A stretch of 64,000 bases of DNA from Dermacentor variabilis. Its lineage: Eukaryota > Arthropoda > Arachnida > Ixodida > Ixodidae. A program made the position numbers and the translations under genes. The notes under the pieces were generated by a model. It made no database searches. It was not told the origin of the DNA and saw only the letters and a list, made by a program, of their open reading frames with translations. The stretch lies in contig NW_027460338.1 in NCBI RefSeq assembly GCF_050947875.1, positions 1 through 64,000 of the forward strand, read 5' to 3'. Shown in pieces: positions 48,927-62,793 of the stretch; the stretch's first letter is position 1, and every line of letters starts with the position of its first letter.

Positions 48927-49830
48927 TGCGGGGGCTAAAAAGAGCAGCATCGGCATGCTTTTCACGTCGTTTGGTAGAAATCCACACGCGCGTTCTGCCA
49001 AAAGCACGATTTGCATGCATATCGTGTGGTTTTGCAGAAAACTGCGTCCGCGTCTACCAAAGGATGCATGCGCATGCTAAAAACGCGTTTTGGCACAAAT
49101 CCACGTGCGGATGTTAAAAAGAGCAGCATCGGCATGCTTTTCACGTCGTTTGGTAGAAATCCACGCGCGCGTTCTGCCAAAAGCACCATTTGCATGCATA
49201 TCGTGTGGTTTTGCAGAAAACTGCGTCCGCGTCTACCAAAAGATGCATGCGCATGCTAAAAACGCGTTTTGGCACAAATCCATGTGCGGATGTTAAAAAG
49301 AGCAGCATCGGCATGCTTTTCACGTCGTTTGGTAGAAATCCACGCGCGCGTTATGCCAAAAGCACCATTTGCATGCATATCGTGTGGTTTTGCAGAAAAC
49401 TGCGTCCGCGTCTACCAAAAGATGCATGCGCATGCTAAAAACGCGTTTTGGCACAAATCCATGTGCGGGTGCTAAAAAGAGCAGCATCGGCATGCTTTTC
49501 ACGTCGTTTGGTAGAAATCCACACGTGCGTCCTGCCAAAAGCACCATTTGCATGCCTATCGTGTGGTTTTGCAGAAAACTGCGTCCGCGTCTACCAAAAG
49601 ATGCATGCGCATGCTTAAAACGCGCTTTGGCACAAATCCATGTGCGGGGGCTAAAAAGAGCAGCATCGGCATGCTTTTCACGTCGTTTGGTAGAAATCCA
49701 CACGCGCGTTCTGCCAAAAGCACGATTTGCATGCATATCGTGTGGTTTTGCAGAAAACTGCGTCCGCGTATACCAAAACATGCATGCGCATGCTAAAAAC
49801 GCGTTTTGGCACAAATCCATGTGCGGATGT

Positions 49831-51568
49831 TAAAAAGAGCAGCATCGGCATGCTTTTCACGTCGTTTGGTAGAAATCCACACGCGCGTTCTGCCAAAAGC
49901 ACGATTTGCATGCATATCGTGTGGTTTTGCAGAAAACTGCGTCCGCGTCTACCAAAACATGCATGCGCATTCTAAAAACGCGTTTTGGCACAAATCCATG
50001 TGCGGATGTTAAAAAGAGCAGCGTCGGCATGCTTTTCACGTCGTTTGGTAGAAATCCACACGCGCGTTCTGCCAAAAGCACGATTTGCACGCATATCGTG
50101 TGGTTTTGCAGAAAACTGCGTCCGCGTCTACCAAAAGATGCATGCGCATGCTAAAAACGCGCTTTGGCACAAATCCATGTGCGGATGTTAAAAAGAGCAG
50201 CATCGGCAAGCTTTCCACGTTGTTCGGTAGAAATCCACGCGCGCGTTCTGCCAAAAGCACCATTTGCATGCCTATCGTGTGGTTTTGCAGAAAACTGCGT
50301 CCGCGTCTACCAAAAGATGCATGCGCATGCTTAAAACGCGCTTTGGCACAAATCCATGTGCGGATGTTAAAAAGAGCAGCATCGGCATGCTTTTCACGTT
50401 GTTTGGTAGAAATCCACGCGCGCGTTCTGCCAAAAGCACCATTTGCATGCCTATCGTGTGTTTTTGCAGAAAACTGCGTCCGCGTCTACCAAAAGATGCA
50501 TGCGCATGCTAAAAACGCGTTTTGGCACAAATCCATGTGCGGGTGCTAAAAAGAGCAGCATCGGCATGCTTTTCACGTTGTTTGGTAGAAATCCACGCGC
50601 GCGTTCTGCCAAAAGCACCATTTGCATCCCTATCGTGTGGTTTTGCAGAAAACTGCGTCCGCGTCTACCAAAAGATGCATGCGCATGCTTAAAACGCGCT
50701 TTGGCACAAATCCATGTGCGGATGTTAAAAAGAGCAGCATCGGCATGCTTTTCACGTCGTTTGGTAGAAATCCACAGGCGCGTTCTGCCAAAAGCACGAT
50801 TTGCATGCATATGGTGTGGTTTTGCAGAAAACTGCGTCCGCGTCTACCAAAAGATGCATGCGCATGCTAAAAACGCGTTTTGGCACAAATCCACGTGCGG
50901 ATGTTAAAAAGAGCAGCATCGGCATGCTTTTCACGTCGTTTGGTAGAAATCCACGCGCGCGTTCTGCCAAAAGCACCATTTGCATGCATATCGTGTGGTT
51001 TTGCAGAAAACTGCGTCCGCGTCTACCAAAAGATGCATGCGCATGCTAAAAACGCGTTTTGGCACAAATCCATGTGCGGATGTTAAAAAGAGCAGCATCG
51101 GCATGCTTTTCACGTCGTTTGGTAGAAATCCACGCGCGCGTTATGCCAAAAGCACCATTTGCATGCATATCGTGTGGTTTTGCAGAAAACTGCGTCCGCG
51201 TCTACCAAAAGATGCATGCGCATGCTAAAAACGCGTTTTGGCACAAATCCATGTGCGGATGTTAAAAAGAGCAGCATCGGCATGCTTTTCACGTCGTTTG
51301 GTAGAAATCCACGCGCGCGTTCTGCCAAAAGCACCATTTGCATGCATATCGTGTGGTTTTGCAGAAAACTGCGTCCGCGTCTACCAAAAGATGCATGCGC
51401 ATGCTACAAACGCGTTTTGGCACAAATCCATGTGCGGGTGCTAAAAAGAGCAGCATCGGCATGCTTTTCACGTTGTTTGGTAGAAATCCACGCGCGCGTT
51501 CTGCCAAAAGCACCATTTGCATGCCTATCGTGTGGTTTTGCAGAAAACTGCGTCCGCGTCTACCAAAA
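49831..51568 (+). repeat. Domain B duplication 1, right copy (pairs with 32,120-33,857)
   Basis: This is the full counterpart of the segment that begins domain B. Here the left flank is ordinary domain-B sequence (GCGGATGTT with CACGATTT monomers before it), so this copy is not at a domain boundary. The private ATGGTG is at 50,811. The match ends where the left copy has AAAACATG and this copy has AAAAGATG. Confidence 0.88.
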
Positions 51569-51874
51569 GATGCATGCGCATGCTTAAAACGCGCTTTGGC
51601 ACAAATCCATGTGCGGATGTTAAAAAGAGCAGCATCGGCATGCTTTTCACGTCGTTTGGTAGAAATCCACACGCGCGTTCTGCCAAAAGCACGATTTGCA
51701 TGCATATCGTGTGGTTTTGCAGAAAACTGCGTCCGCGTCTACCAAAAGATGCATGCGCATGCTAAAAACGCGTTTTGGCACAAATCCACGTGCGGATGTT
51801 AAAAAGAGCAGCATCGGCATGCTTTTCACGTCGTTTGGTAGAAATCCACGCGCGCGTTCTGCCAAAAGCACCAT

Positions 51875-53664
51875 TTGCATGCATATCGTGTGGTTTTGCA
51901 GAAAACTGCGTCCGCGTCTACCAAAAGATGCATGCGCATGCTAAAAACGCGTTTTGGCACAAATCCATGTGCGGATGTTAAAAAGAGCAGCCATCGGCAT
52001 GCTTTTCACGTTGTTTGGTAGAAATCCACGCGCGCGTTCTGCCAAAAGCACCATTTGCATGCCTATCGTGTGGTTTTGCAGAAAACTGCGTCCGCGTCTA
52101 CCAAAAGATGCATGCGCATGCTTAAAACGCGCTTTGGCACAAATCCATGTGCGGATGCTAAAAAGAGCAGCATCGGCATGCTTTTCACGTCGTTTGGTAG
52201 AAATCCACACGCGCGTTCTGCCAAAAGCACGATTTGCATGCATATCGTGTGGTTTTGCAGAAAACTGCGTCCGCGTCTACCAAAAGATGCATGCGCATGC
52301 TTAAAACGCGCTTTGGCACAAATCCATGTGCGGATGTTAAAAAGAGCAGCATCGGCATGCTTTTCACGTTGTTTGGTAGAAATCCACGCGCGCGTTCTGC
52401 CAAAAGCACCATTTGCATGCATATCGTGTGGTTTTGCAGAAAACTGCGTCCGCGTCTACCAAAAGATGCATGCGCATGCTAAAAACGCGTTTTGGCACAA
52501 ATCCATGTGCGGATGTTAAAAAGAGCAGCATCGGCATGCTTTTCACGTCGTTTGGTAGAAATCCACGCGCGCGTTATGCCAAAAGCACCATTTGCATGCA
52601 TATCGTGTGGTTTTGCAGAAAACTGCGTCCGCGTCTACCAAAAGATGCATGCGCATGCTAAAAACGCGTTTTGGCACAAATCCATGTGCGGGTGCTAAAA
52701 AGAGCAGCATCGGCATGCTTTTCACGTCGTTTGGTAGAAATCCACACGCGCGTCCTGCCAAAAGCACCATTTGCATGCCTATCGTGTGGTTTTGCAGAAA
52801 ACTGCGTCCGCGTCTACCAAAAGATGCATGCGCATGCTTAAAACGCGCTTTGGCACAAATCCATGTGCGGGTGCTAAAAAGAGCAGCATCGGCATGCTTT
52901 TCACGTCGTTTGGTAGAAATCCACACGCGCGTTCTGCCAAAAGCACGATTTGCATGCATATCGTGTGGTTTTGCAGAAAACTGCGTCCGCGTCTACCAAA
53001 AGATGCATGCGCATGCTTAAAACGCGCTTTGGCACAAATCCATGTGCGGATGCTAAAAAGAGCAGCATCGGCATGCTTTTCACGTCGTTTGGTAGAAATC
53101 CACACGCGCGTTCTGCCAAAAGCACGATTTGCATGCATATCGTGTGGTTTTGCAGAAAACTGCGTCCGCGTCTACCAAAAGATGCATGCGCATGCTTAAA
53201 ACGCGCTTTGGCACAAATCCATGTGCGGATGTTAAAAAGAGCAGCATCGGCATGTTTTCACGTTGTTTGGTAGAAATCCACGCGCGCGTTCTGCCAAAAG
53301 CACCATTTGCATGCCTATCGTGTGGTTTTGCAGAAAACTGCGTCCGCGTCTACCAAAAGATGCATGCGCATGCTAAAAACGCGTTTTGGCACAAATCCAT
53401 GTGCGGGTGCTAAAAAGAGCAGCATCGGCATGCTTTTCACGTTGTTTGGTAGAAATCCACGCGCGCGTTCTGCCAAAAGCACCATTTGCATGCCTATCGT
53501 GTGGTTTTGCAGAAAACTGCGTCCGCGTCTACCAAAAGATGCATGCGCATGCTTAAAACGCGCTTTGGCACAAATCCATGTGCGGGTGCTAAAAAGAGCA
53601 GCATCGGCATGCTTTTCACGTCGTTTGGTAGAAATCCACACGCGCGTTCTGCCAAAAGCACGAT
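51875..53664 (+). repeat. Segment resembling 56.7-58.1 kb, with two private indels
   Basis: The monomer order from about 52,230 to 53,660 matches 56,708-58,140 at offset 25 x 179 (minus 1 before 53,255). It carries an extra C near 51,991 (GCAGCCATC) and a lost C near 53,254 (GCATGTTTTC). It can be read as a partial preceding unit of the right-hand super-repeat. Confidence 0.65.
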
Positions 53665-56600
53665 TTGCATGCATATCGTGTGGTTTTGCAGAAAACTGCG
53701 TCCGCGTCTACCAAAAGATGCATGCGCATGCTAAAAACGCGTTTTGGCACCAATCCATGTGCGGGTGCTAAAAAGAGCAACATCGGCATGCTTTTCACGT
53801 TGTTTGGTAGAAATCCACGCGCGCGTTCTGCCAAAAGCACCATTTGCATGCCTATCGTGTGGTTTTGCAGAAAACTGCGTCCGCGTCTACCAAAAGATGC
53901 ATGCGCATGCTTAAAACGCGCTTTGGCACAAATCCATGTGCGGATGTTAAAAAGAGCAGCATCGGCATGCTTTTCACGTCGTTTGGTAGAAATCCACACG
54001 CGCGTTCTGCCAAAAGCACGATTTGCATGCATATCGTGTGGTTTTGCAGAAAACTGCGTCCGCGTCTACCAAAAGATGCATGCGCATGCTAAAAACGCGT
54101 TTTGGCACAAATCCACGTGCGGATGTTAAAAAGAGCAGCATCGGCATGCTTTTCACGTCGTTTGGTAGAAATCCACGCGCGCGTTCTGCCAAAAGCACCA
54201 TTTGCATGCATATCGTGTGGTTTTGCAGAAAACTGCGTCCGCGTCTACCAAAAGATGCATGCGCATGCTAAAAACGCGTTTTGGCACAAATCCATGTGCG
54301 GATGTTAAAAAGAGCAGCATCGGCATGCTTTTCACGTCGTTTGGTAGAAATCCACGCGCGCGTTATGCCAAAAGCACCATTTGCATGCATATCGTGTGGT
54401 TTTGCAGAAAACTGCGTCCGCGTCTACCAAAAGATGCATGCGCATGCTAAAAACGCGTTTTGGCACAAATCCATGTGCGGGTGCTAAAAAGAGCAGCATC
54501 GGCATGCTTTTCACGTCGTTTGGTAGAAATCCACACGCGCGTCCTGCCAAAAGCACCATTTGCATGCCTATCGTGTGGTTTTGCAGAAAACTGCGTCCGC
54601 GTATACCAAAAGATGCATGCGCATGCTTAAAACGCGCTTTGGCACAAATCCATGTGCGGGTGCTAAAAAGAGCAGCATCGGCATGCTTTTCACGTCGTTT
54701 GGTAGAAATCCACACGCGCGTTCTGCCAAAAGCACGATTTGCATGCATATCGTGTGGTTTTGCAGAAAACTGCGTCCGCGTCTACCAAAACATGCATGCG
54801 CATGCTAAAAACGCGTTTTGGCACAAATCCATGTGCGGATGTTAAAAAGAGCAGCATCGGCATGCTTTTCACGTCGTTTGGTAGAAATCCACACGCGCGT
54901 TCTGCCAAAAGCACGATTTGCATGCATATCGTGTGGTTTTGCAGAAAACTGCGTCCGCGTCTACCAAAAGATGCATGCGCATGCTTAAAACGCGCTTTGG
55001 CACAAATCCATGTGCGGATGTTAAAAAGAGCAGCATCGGCATGCTTTTCACGTTGTTTGGTAGAAATCCACGCGCGCGTTCTGCCAAAAGCACCATTTGC
55101 ATGCCTATCGTGTGGTTTTGCAGAAAACTGCGTCCGCGTCTACCAAAAGATGCATGCGCATGCTTAAAACGCGCTTTGGCACAAATCCATGTGCGGATGC
55201 TAAAAAGAGCAGCATCGGCATGCTTTTCACGTCGTTTGGTAGAAATCCACACGCGCGTTCTGCCAAAAGCACGATTTGCATGCATATCGTGTGGTTTTGC
55301 AGAAAACTGCGTCCGCGTCTACCAAAAGATGCATGCGCATGCTTAAAACGCGCTTTGGCACAAATCCATGTGCGGATGTTAAAAAGAGCAGCATCGGCAT
55401 GCTTTTCACGTCGTTTGGTAGAAATCCACACGCGCGTTCTGCCAAAAGCACGATTTGCATGCATATCGTGTGGTTTTGCAGAAAACTGCGTCCGCGTCTA
55501 CCAAAAGATGCATGCGCATGCTTAAAACGCGTTTTGGCACAAATCCATGTGCGGATGTTAAAAAGAGCAGCATCGGCATGCTTTTCACGTCGTTTGGTAG
55601 AAATCCACACGCGCGTCCTGCCAAAAGCACCATTTGCATGCCTATCGTGTGGTTTTGCAGAAAACTTCGTCCGCGTCTACCAAAAGATGCATGCGCATGC
55701 TTAAAACGCGCTTTGGCACAAATCCATGTGCGGGTGCTAAAAAGAGCAGCATCGGCATGCTTTTCACGTCGTTTGGTAGAAATCCACACGCGCGTTCTGC
55801 CAAAAGCACGATTTGCATGCATATCGTGTGGTTTTGCAGAAAACTGCGTCCGCGTCTACCAAAAGATGCATGCGCATGCTTAAAACGCGCTTTGGCACAA
55901 ATCCATGTGCGGATGTTAAAAAGAGCAGCATCGGCATGCTTTTCACGTTGTTTGGTAGAAATCCACGCGCGCGTTCTGCCAAAAGCACCATTTGCATGCA
56001 TATCGTGTGGTTTTGCAGAAAACTGCGTCCGCGTCTACCAAAAGATGCATGCGCATGCTAAAAACGCGTTTTGGCACAAATCCATGTGCGGATGTTAAAA
56101 AGAGCAGCATCGGCATGCTTTTCACGTCGTTTGGTAGAAATCCACGCGCGCGTTATGCCAAAAGCACCATTTGCATGCTTATCGTGTGGTTTTGCAGAAA
56201 ACTGCGTCCGCGTCTACCAAAAGATGCATGCGCATGCTAAAAACGCGTTTTGGCACAAATCCATGTGCGGGTGCTAAAAAGAGCAGCATCGGCATGCTTT
56301 TCACGTCGTTTGGTAGAAATCCACACGCGCGTCCTGCCAAAAGCACCATTTGCATGCCTATCGTGTGGTTTTGCAGAAAACTGCGTCCGCGTCTACCAAA
56401 AGATGCATGCGCATGCTTAAAACGCGCTTTGGCACAAATCCATGTGCGGGTGCTAAAAAGAGCAGCATCGGCATGCTTTTCACGTCGTTTGGTAGAAATC
56501 CACACGCGCGTTCTGCCAAAAGCACGATTTGCATGCATATCGTGTGGTTTTGCAGAAAACTGCGTCCGCGTCTACCAAAAGATGCATGCGCATGCTTAAA

Positions 56601-58855
56601 ACGCGCTTTGGCACAAATCCATGTGCGGGTGCTAAAAAGAGCAGCATCGGCATGCTTTTCACGTCGTTTGGTAGAAATCCACACGCGCGTTCTGCCAAAA
56701 GCACGATTTGCATGCATATCGTGTGGTTTTGCAGAAAACTGCGTCCGCGTCTACCAAAAGATGCATGCGCATGCTTAAAACGCGCTTTGGCACAAATCCA
56801 TGTGCGGATGTTAAAAAGAGCAGCATCGGCATGCTTTTCACGTTGTTTGGTAGAAATCCACGCGCGCGTTCTGCCAAAAGCACCATTTGCATGCATATCG
56901 TGTGGTTTTGCAGAAAACTGCGTCCGCGTCTACCAAAAGATGCATGCGCATGCTAAAAACGCGTTTTGGCACAAATCCATGTGCGGATGTTAAAAAGAGC
57001 AGCATCGGCATGCTTTTCACGTCGTTTGGTAGAAATCCACGCGCGCGTTATGCCAAAAGCACCATTTGCATGCATATCGTGTGGTTTTGCAGAAAACTGC
57101 GTCCGCGTCTACCAAAAGATGCATGCGCATGCTAAAAACGCGTTTTGGCACAAATCCATGTGCGGGTGCTAAAAAGAGCAGCATCGGCATGCTTTTCACG
57201 TCGTTTGGTAGAAATCCACACGCGCGTCCTGCCAAAAGCACCATTTGCATGCCTATCGTGTGGTTTTGCAGAAAACTGCGTCCGCGTCTACCAAAAGATG
57301 CATGCGCATGCTTAAAACGCGCTTTGGCACAAATCCATGTGCGGGTGCTAAAAAGAGCAGCATCGGCATGCTTTTCACGTCGTTTGGTAGAAATCCACAC
57401 GCGCGTTCTGCCAAAAGCACGATTTGCATGCATATCGTGTGGTTTTGCAGAAAACTGCGTCCGCGTCTACCAAAAGATGCATGCGCATGCTTAAAACGCG
57501 CTTTGGCACAAATCCATGTGCGGATGCTAAAAAGAGCAGCATCGGCATGCTTTTCACGTCGTTTGGTAGAAATCCACACGCGCGTTCTGCCAAAAGCACG
57601 ATTTGCATGCATATCGTGTGGTTTTGCAGAAAACTGCGTCCGCGTCTACCAAAAGATGCATGCGCATGCTTAAAACGCGCTTTGGCACAAATCCATGTGC
57701 GGATGTTAAAAAGAGCAGCATCGGCATGCTTTTCACGTTGTTTGGTAGAAATCCACGCGCGCGTTCTGCCAAAAGCACCATTTGCATGCCTATCGTGTGG
57801 TTTTGCAGAAAACTGCGTCCGCGTCTACCAAAAGATGCATGCGCATGCTAAAAACGCGTTTTGGCACAAATCCATGTGCGGGTGCTAAAAAGAGCAGCAT
57901 CGGCATGCTTTTCACGTTGTTTGGTAGAAATCCACGCGCGCGTTCTGCCAAAAGCACCATTTGCATGCCTATCGTGTGGTTTTGCAGAAAACTGCGTCCG
58001 CGTCTACCAAAAGATGCATGCGCATGCTTAAAACGCGCTTTGGCACAAATCCATGTGCGGGTGCTAAAAAGAGCAGCATCGGCATGCTTTTCACGTCGTT
58101 TGGTAGAAATCCACACGCGCGTTCTGCCAAAAGCACCATTTGCATGCATATCGTGTGGTTTTGCAGAAAACGGCGTCCGCGTCTACCAAAACATGCATGC
58201 GCATGCTAAAAACGCGTTTTGGCACAAATCCATGTGCGGATGTTAAAAAGAGCAGCATCGGCATGCTTTTCACGTCGTTTGGTAGAAATCCACACGCGCG
58301 TTCTGCCAAAAGCACGATTTGCATGCATATCGTGTGGTTTTGCAGAAAACTGCGTCCGCGTCTACCAAAAGATGCATGCGCATGCTAAAAACGCGTTTTG
58401 GCACAAATCCATGTGCGGATGTTAAAAAGAGCAGCATCGGCATGCTTTTCACGTCGTTTGGTAGAAATCCACGCGCGCGTTCTGCCAAAAGCACCATTTG
58501 CATGCATATCGTGTGGTTTTGCAGAAAACTGCGTCCGCGTCTACCAAAAGATGCATGCGCATGCTTAAAACGCGCTTTGGCACAAATCCATGTGCGGATG
58601 TTAAAAAGAGCAGCATCGGCATGCTTTTCACGTTGTTTGGTAGAAATCCACGCGCGCGTTCTGCCAAAAGCACCATTTGCATGCCTATCGTGTGGTTTTG
58701 CAGAAAACTGCGTCCGCGTCTACCAAAAGATGCATGCGCATGCTTAAAACGCGCTTTGGCACAAATCCATGTGCGGATGCTAAAAAGAGCAGCATCGGCA
58801 TGCTTTTCACGTCGTTTGGTAGAAATCCACACGCGCGTTCTGCCAAAAGCACGAT
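53665..58855 (+). repeat. Domain B super-repeat, unit 1, 29 monomers (5,191 bp)
   Basis: The monomer order from 53,665 recurs from 58,856. At first the offset is 29 x 179 = 5,191. After about 55.2 kb it is 30 x 179 = 5,370, because the second unit has one extra monomer at about 60,467. Shared marks include CCACGTGCGG (54,113 and 59,304), the AAAACATGC monomers (54,739 and 59,930; 58,140 and 63,510) and GCTTAAAACGCGTTTT inside otherwise C62 context (about 55,525 and 60,895). Private changes are GAGCAACATC near 53,775, GCGTATACC near 54,598, ACTTCGTCC near 55,666 and AACGGCGTCC near 58,169. Confidence 0.82.
55634..57423 (+). repeat. Nested 5-mer tandem duplication (2 x 895 bp) in unit 1
   Basis: The five-monomer order is a GGGTGCTA type, a T121 type, a GTTATGCC type, a GTCCTGCC type and a GGGTGCTA type. 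It appears at 55,634-56,528 and again at 56,529-57,423. The identical tandem pair occurs in unit 2 (61,004-62,793). The 5-mer was therefore duplicated before the ~5.2-kb unit itself was duplicated. Confidence 0.8.
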
Positions 58856-61003
58856 TTGCATGCATATCGTGTGGTTTTGCAGAAAACTGCGTCCGCGTCT
58901 ACCAAAAGATGCATGCGCATGCTAAAAACGCGTTTTGGCACAAATCCATGTGCGGGTGCTAAAAAGAGCAGCATCGGCATGCTTTTCACGTTGTTTGGTA
59001 GAAATCCACGCGCGCGTTCTGCCAAAAGCACCATTTGCATGCCTATCGTGTGGTTTTGCAGAAAACTGCGTCCGCGTCTACCAAAAGATGCATGCGCATG
59101 CTTAAAACGCGCTTTGGCACAAATCCATGTGCGGATGTTAAAAAGAGCAGCATCGGCATGCTTTTCACGTCGTTTGGTAGAAATCCACACGCGCGTTCTG
59201 CCAAAAGCACGATTTGCATGCATATCGTGTGGTTTTGCAGAAAACTGCGTCCGCGTCTACCAAAAGATGCATGCGCATGCTAAAAACGCGTTTTGGCACA
59301 AATCCACGTGCGGATGTTAAAAAGAGCAGCATCGCCATGCTTTTCACGTCGTTTGGTAGAAATCCACGCGCGCGTTCTGCCAAAAGCACCATTTGCATGC
59401 ATATCGTGTGGTTTTGCAGAAAACTGCGTCCGCGTCTACCAAAAGATGCATGCGCATGCTAAAAACGCGTTTTGGCACAAATCCATGTGGGGATGTTAAA
59501 AAGAGCAGCATCGGCATGCTTTTCACGTCGTTTGGTAGAAATCCACGCGCGCGTTATGCCAAAAGCACCATTTGCATGCATATCGTGTGGTTTTGCAGAA
59601 AACTGCGTCCGCGTCTACCAAAAGATGCATGCGCATGCTAAAAACGCGTTTTGGCACAAATCCATGTGCGGGTGCTAAAAAGAGCAGCATCGGCATGCTT
59701 TTCACGTCGTTTGGTAGAAATCCACACGCGCGTCCTGCCAAAAGCACCATTTGCATGCCTATCGTGTGGTTTTGCAGAAAACTGCGTCCGCGTCTACCAA
59801 AAGATGCATGCGCATGCTTAAAACGCGCTTTGGCACAAATCCATGTGCGGGTGCTAAAAAGAGCAGCATCGGCATGCTTTTCACGTCGTTTGGTAGAAAT
59901 CCACACGCGCGTTCTGCCAAAAGCACGATTTGCATGCATATCGTGTGGTTTTGCAGAAAACTGCGTCCGCGTCTACCAAAACATGCATGCGCATGCTAAA
60001 AACGCGTTTTGGCACAAATCCATGTGCGGATGTTAAAAAGAGCAGCATCGGCATGCTTTTCACGTCGTTTGGTAGAAATCCACACGCGCGTTCTGCCAAA
60101 AGCACGATTTGCATGCATATCGTGTGGTTTTGCAGAAAACTGCGTCCGCGTCTACCAAAAGATGCATGCGCATGCTTAAAACGCGCTTTGGCACAAATCC
60201 ATGTGCGGATGTTAAAAAGAGCAGCATCGGCATGCTTTTCACGTTGTTTGGTAGAAATCCACGCGCGCGTTCTGCCAAAAGCACCATTTGCATGCCTATC
60301 GTGTGGTTTTGCAGAAAACTGCGTCCGCGTCTACCAAAAGATGCATGCGCATGCTTAAAACGCGCTTTGGCACAAATCCATGTGCGGATGCTAAAAAGAG
60401 CAGCATCGGCATGCTTTTCACGTCGTTTGGTAGAAATCCACACGCGCGTCCTGCCAAAAGCACCATTTGCATGCCTATCGTGTGGTTTTGCAGAAAACTG
60501 CGTCCGCGTCTACCAAAAGATGCATGCGCATGCTTAAAACGCGCTTTGGCACAAATCCATGTGCGGGTGCTAAAAAGAGCAGCATCGGCATGCTTTTCAC
60601 GTCGTTTGGTAGAAATCCACACGCGCGTTCTGCCAAAAGCACGATTTGCATGCATATCGTGTGGTTTTGCAGAAAACTGCGTCCCCGTCTACCAAAAGAT
60701 GCATGCGCATGCTAAAAACGCGCTTTGGCACAAATCCATGTGCGGATGTTAAAAAGAGCAGCATCGGCATGCTTTTCACGTCGTTTGGTAGAAATCCACA
60801 CGCGCGTTCTGCCAAAAGCACGATTTGCATGCATATCGTGTGGTTTTGCAGAAAACTGCGTCCGCGTCTACCAAAAGATGCATGCGCATGCTTAAAACGC
60901 GTTTTGGCACAAATCCATGTGCGGATGTTAAAAAGAGCAGCATCGGCATGCTTTTCACGTCGTTTGGTAGAAATCCACACGCGCGTCCTGCCAAAAGCAC
61001 CAT

Positions 61004-62793
61004 TTGCATGCCTATCGTGTGGTTTTGCAGAAAACTGCGTCCGCGTCTACCAAAAGATGCATGCGCATGCTTAAAACGCGCTTTGGCACAAATCCATGTG
61101 CGGGTGCTAAAAAGAGCAGCATCGGCATGCTTTTCACGTCGTTTGGTAGAAATCCACACGCGCGTTCTGCCAAAAGCACGATTTGCATGCATATCGTGTG
61201 GTTTTGCAGAAAACTGCGTCCGCGTCTACCAAAAGATGCATGCGCATGCTTAAAACGCGCTTTGGCACAAATCCATGTGCGGATGTTAAAAAGAGCAGCA
61301 TCGGCATGCTTTTCACGTTGTTTGGTAGAAATCCACGCGCGCGTTCTGCCAAAAGCACCATTTGCATGCATATCGTGTGGTTTTGCAGAAAACTGCGTCC
61401 GCGTCTACCAAAAGATGCATGCGCATGCTAAAAACGCGTTTTGGCACAAATCCATGTGCGGATGTTAAAAAGAGCAGCATCGGCATGCTTTTCACGTCGT
61501 TTGGTAGAAATCCACGCGCGCGTTATGCCAAAAGCACCATTTGCATGCATATCGTGTGGTTTTGCAGAAAACTGCGTCCGCGTCTACCAAAAGATGCATG
61601 CGCATGCTAAAAACGCGTTTTGGCACAAATCCATGTGCGGGTGCTAAAAAGAGCAGCATCGGCATGCTTTTCACGTCGTTTGGTAGAAATCCACACGCGC
61701 GTCCTGCCAAAAGCACCATTTGCATGCCTATCGTGTGGTTTTGCAGAAAACTGCGTCCGCGTCTACCAAAAGATGCATGCGCATGCTTAAAACGCGCTTT
61801 GGCACAAATCCATGTGCGGGTGCTAAAAAGAGCAGCATCGGCATGCTTTTCACGTCGTTTGGTAGAAATCCACACGCGCGTTCTGCCAAAAGCACGATTT
61901 GCATGCATATCGTGTGGTTTTGCAGAAAACTGCGTCCGCGTCTACCAAAAGATGCATGCGCATGCTTAAAACGCGCTTTGGCACAAATCCATGTGCGGGT
62001 GCTAAAAAGAGCAGCATCGGCATGCTTTTCACGTCGTTTGGTAGAAATCCACACGCGCGTTCTGCCAAAAGCACGATTTGCATGCATATCGTGTGGTTTT
62101 GCAGAAAACTGCGTCCGCGTCTACCAAAAGATGCATGCGCATGCTTAAAACGCGCTTTGGCACAAATCCATGTGCGGATGTTAAAAAGAGCAGCATCGGC
62201 ATGCTTTTCACGTTGTTTGGTAGAAATCCACGCGCGCGTTCTGCCAAAAGCACCATTTGCATGCATATCGTGTGGTTTTGCAGAAAACTGCGTCCGCGTC
62301 TACCAAAAGATGCATGCGCATGCTAAAAACGCGTTTTGGCACAAATCCATGTGCGGATGTTAAAAAGAGCAGCATCGGCATGCTTTTCACGTCGTTTGGT
62401 AGAAATCCACGCGCGCGTTATGCCAAAAGCACCATTTGCATGCATATCGTGTGGTTTTGCAGAAAACTGCGTCCGCGTCTACCAAAAGATGCATGCGCAT
62501 GCTAAAAACGCGTTTTGGCACAAATCCATGTGCGGGTGCTAAAAAGAGCAGCATCGGCATGCTTTTCACGTCGTTTAGTAGAAATCCACACGCGCGTCCT
62601 GCCAAAAGCACCATTTGCATGCCTATCGTGTGGTTTTGCAGAAAACTGCGTCCGCGTCTACCAAAAGATGCATGCGCATGCTTAAAACGCGCTTTGGCAC
62701 AAATCCATGTGCGGGTGCTAAAAAGAGCAGCATCGGCATGCTTTTCACGTCGTTTGGTAGAAATCCACACGCGCGTTCTGCCAAAAGCACGAT
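61004..62793 (+). repeat. Nested 5-mer tandem duplication (2 x 895 bp) in unit 2
   Basis: This is the counterpart of 55,634-57,423 at offset 5,370. It has the same five-monomer order twice (61,004-61,898 and 61,899-62,793). The only clear private change I saw is TTTAGTAG near 62,573. Confidence 0.8.
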
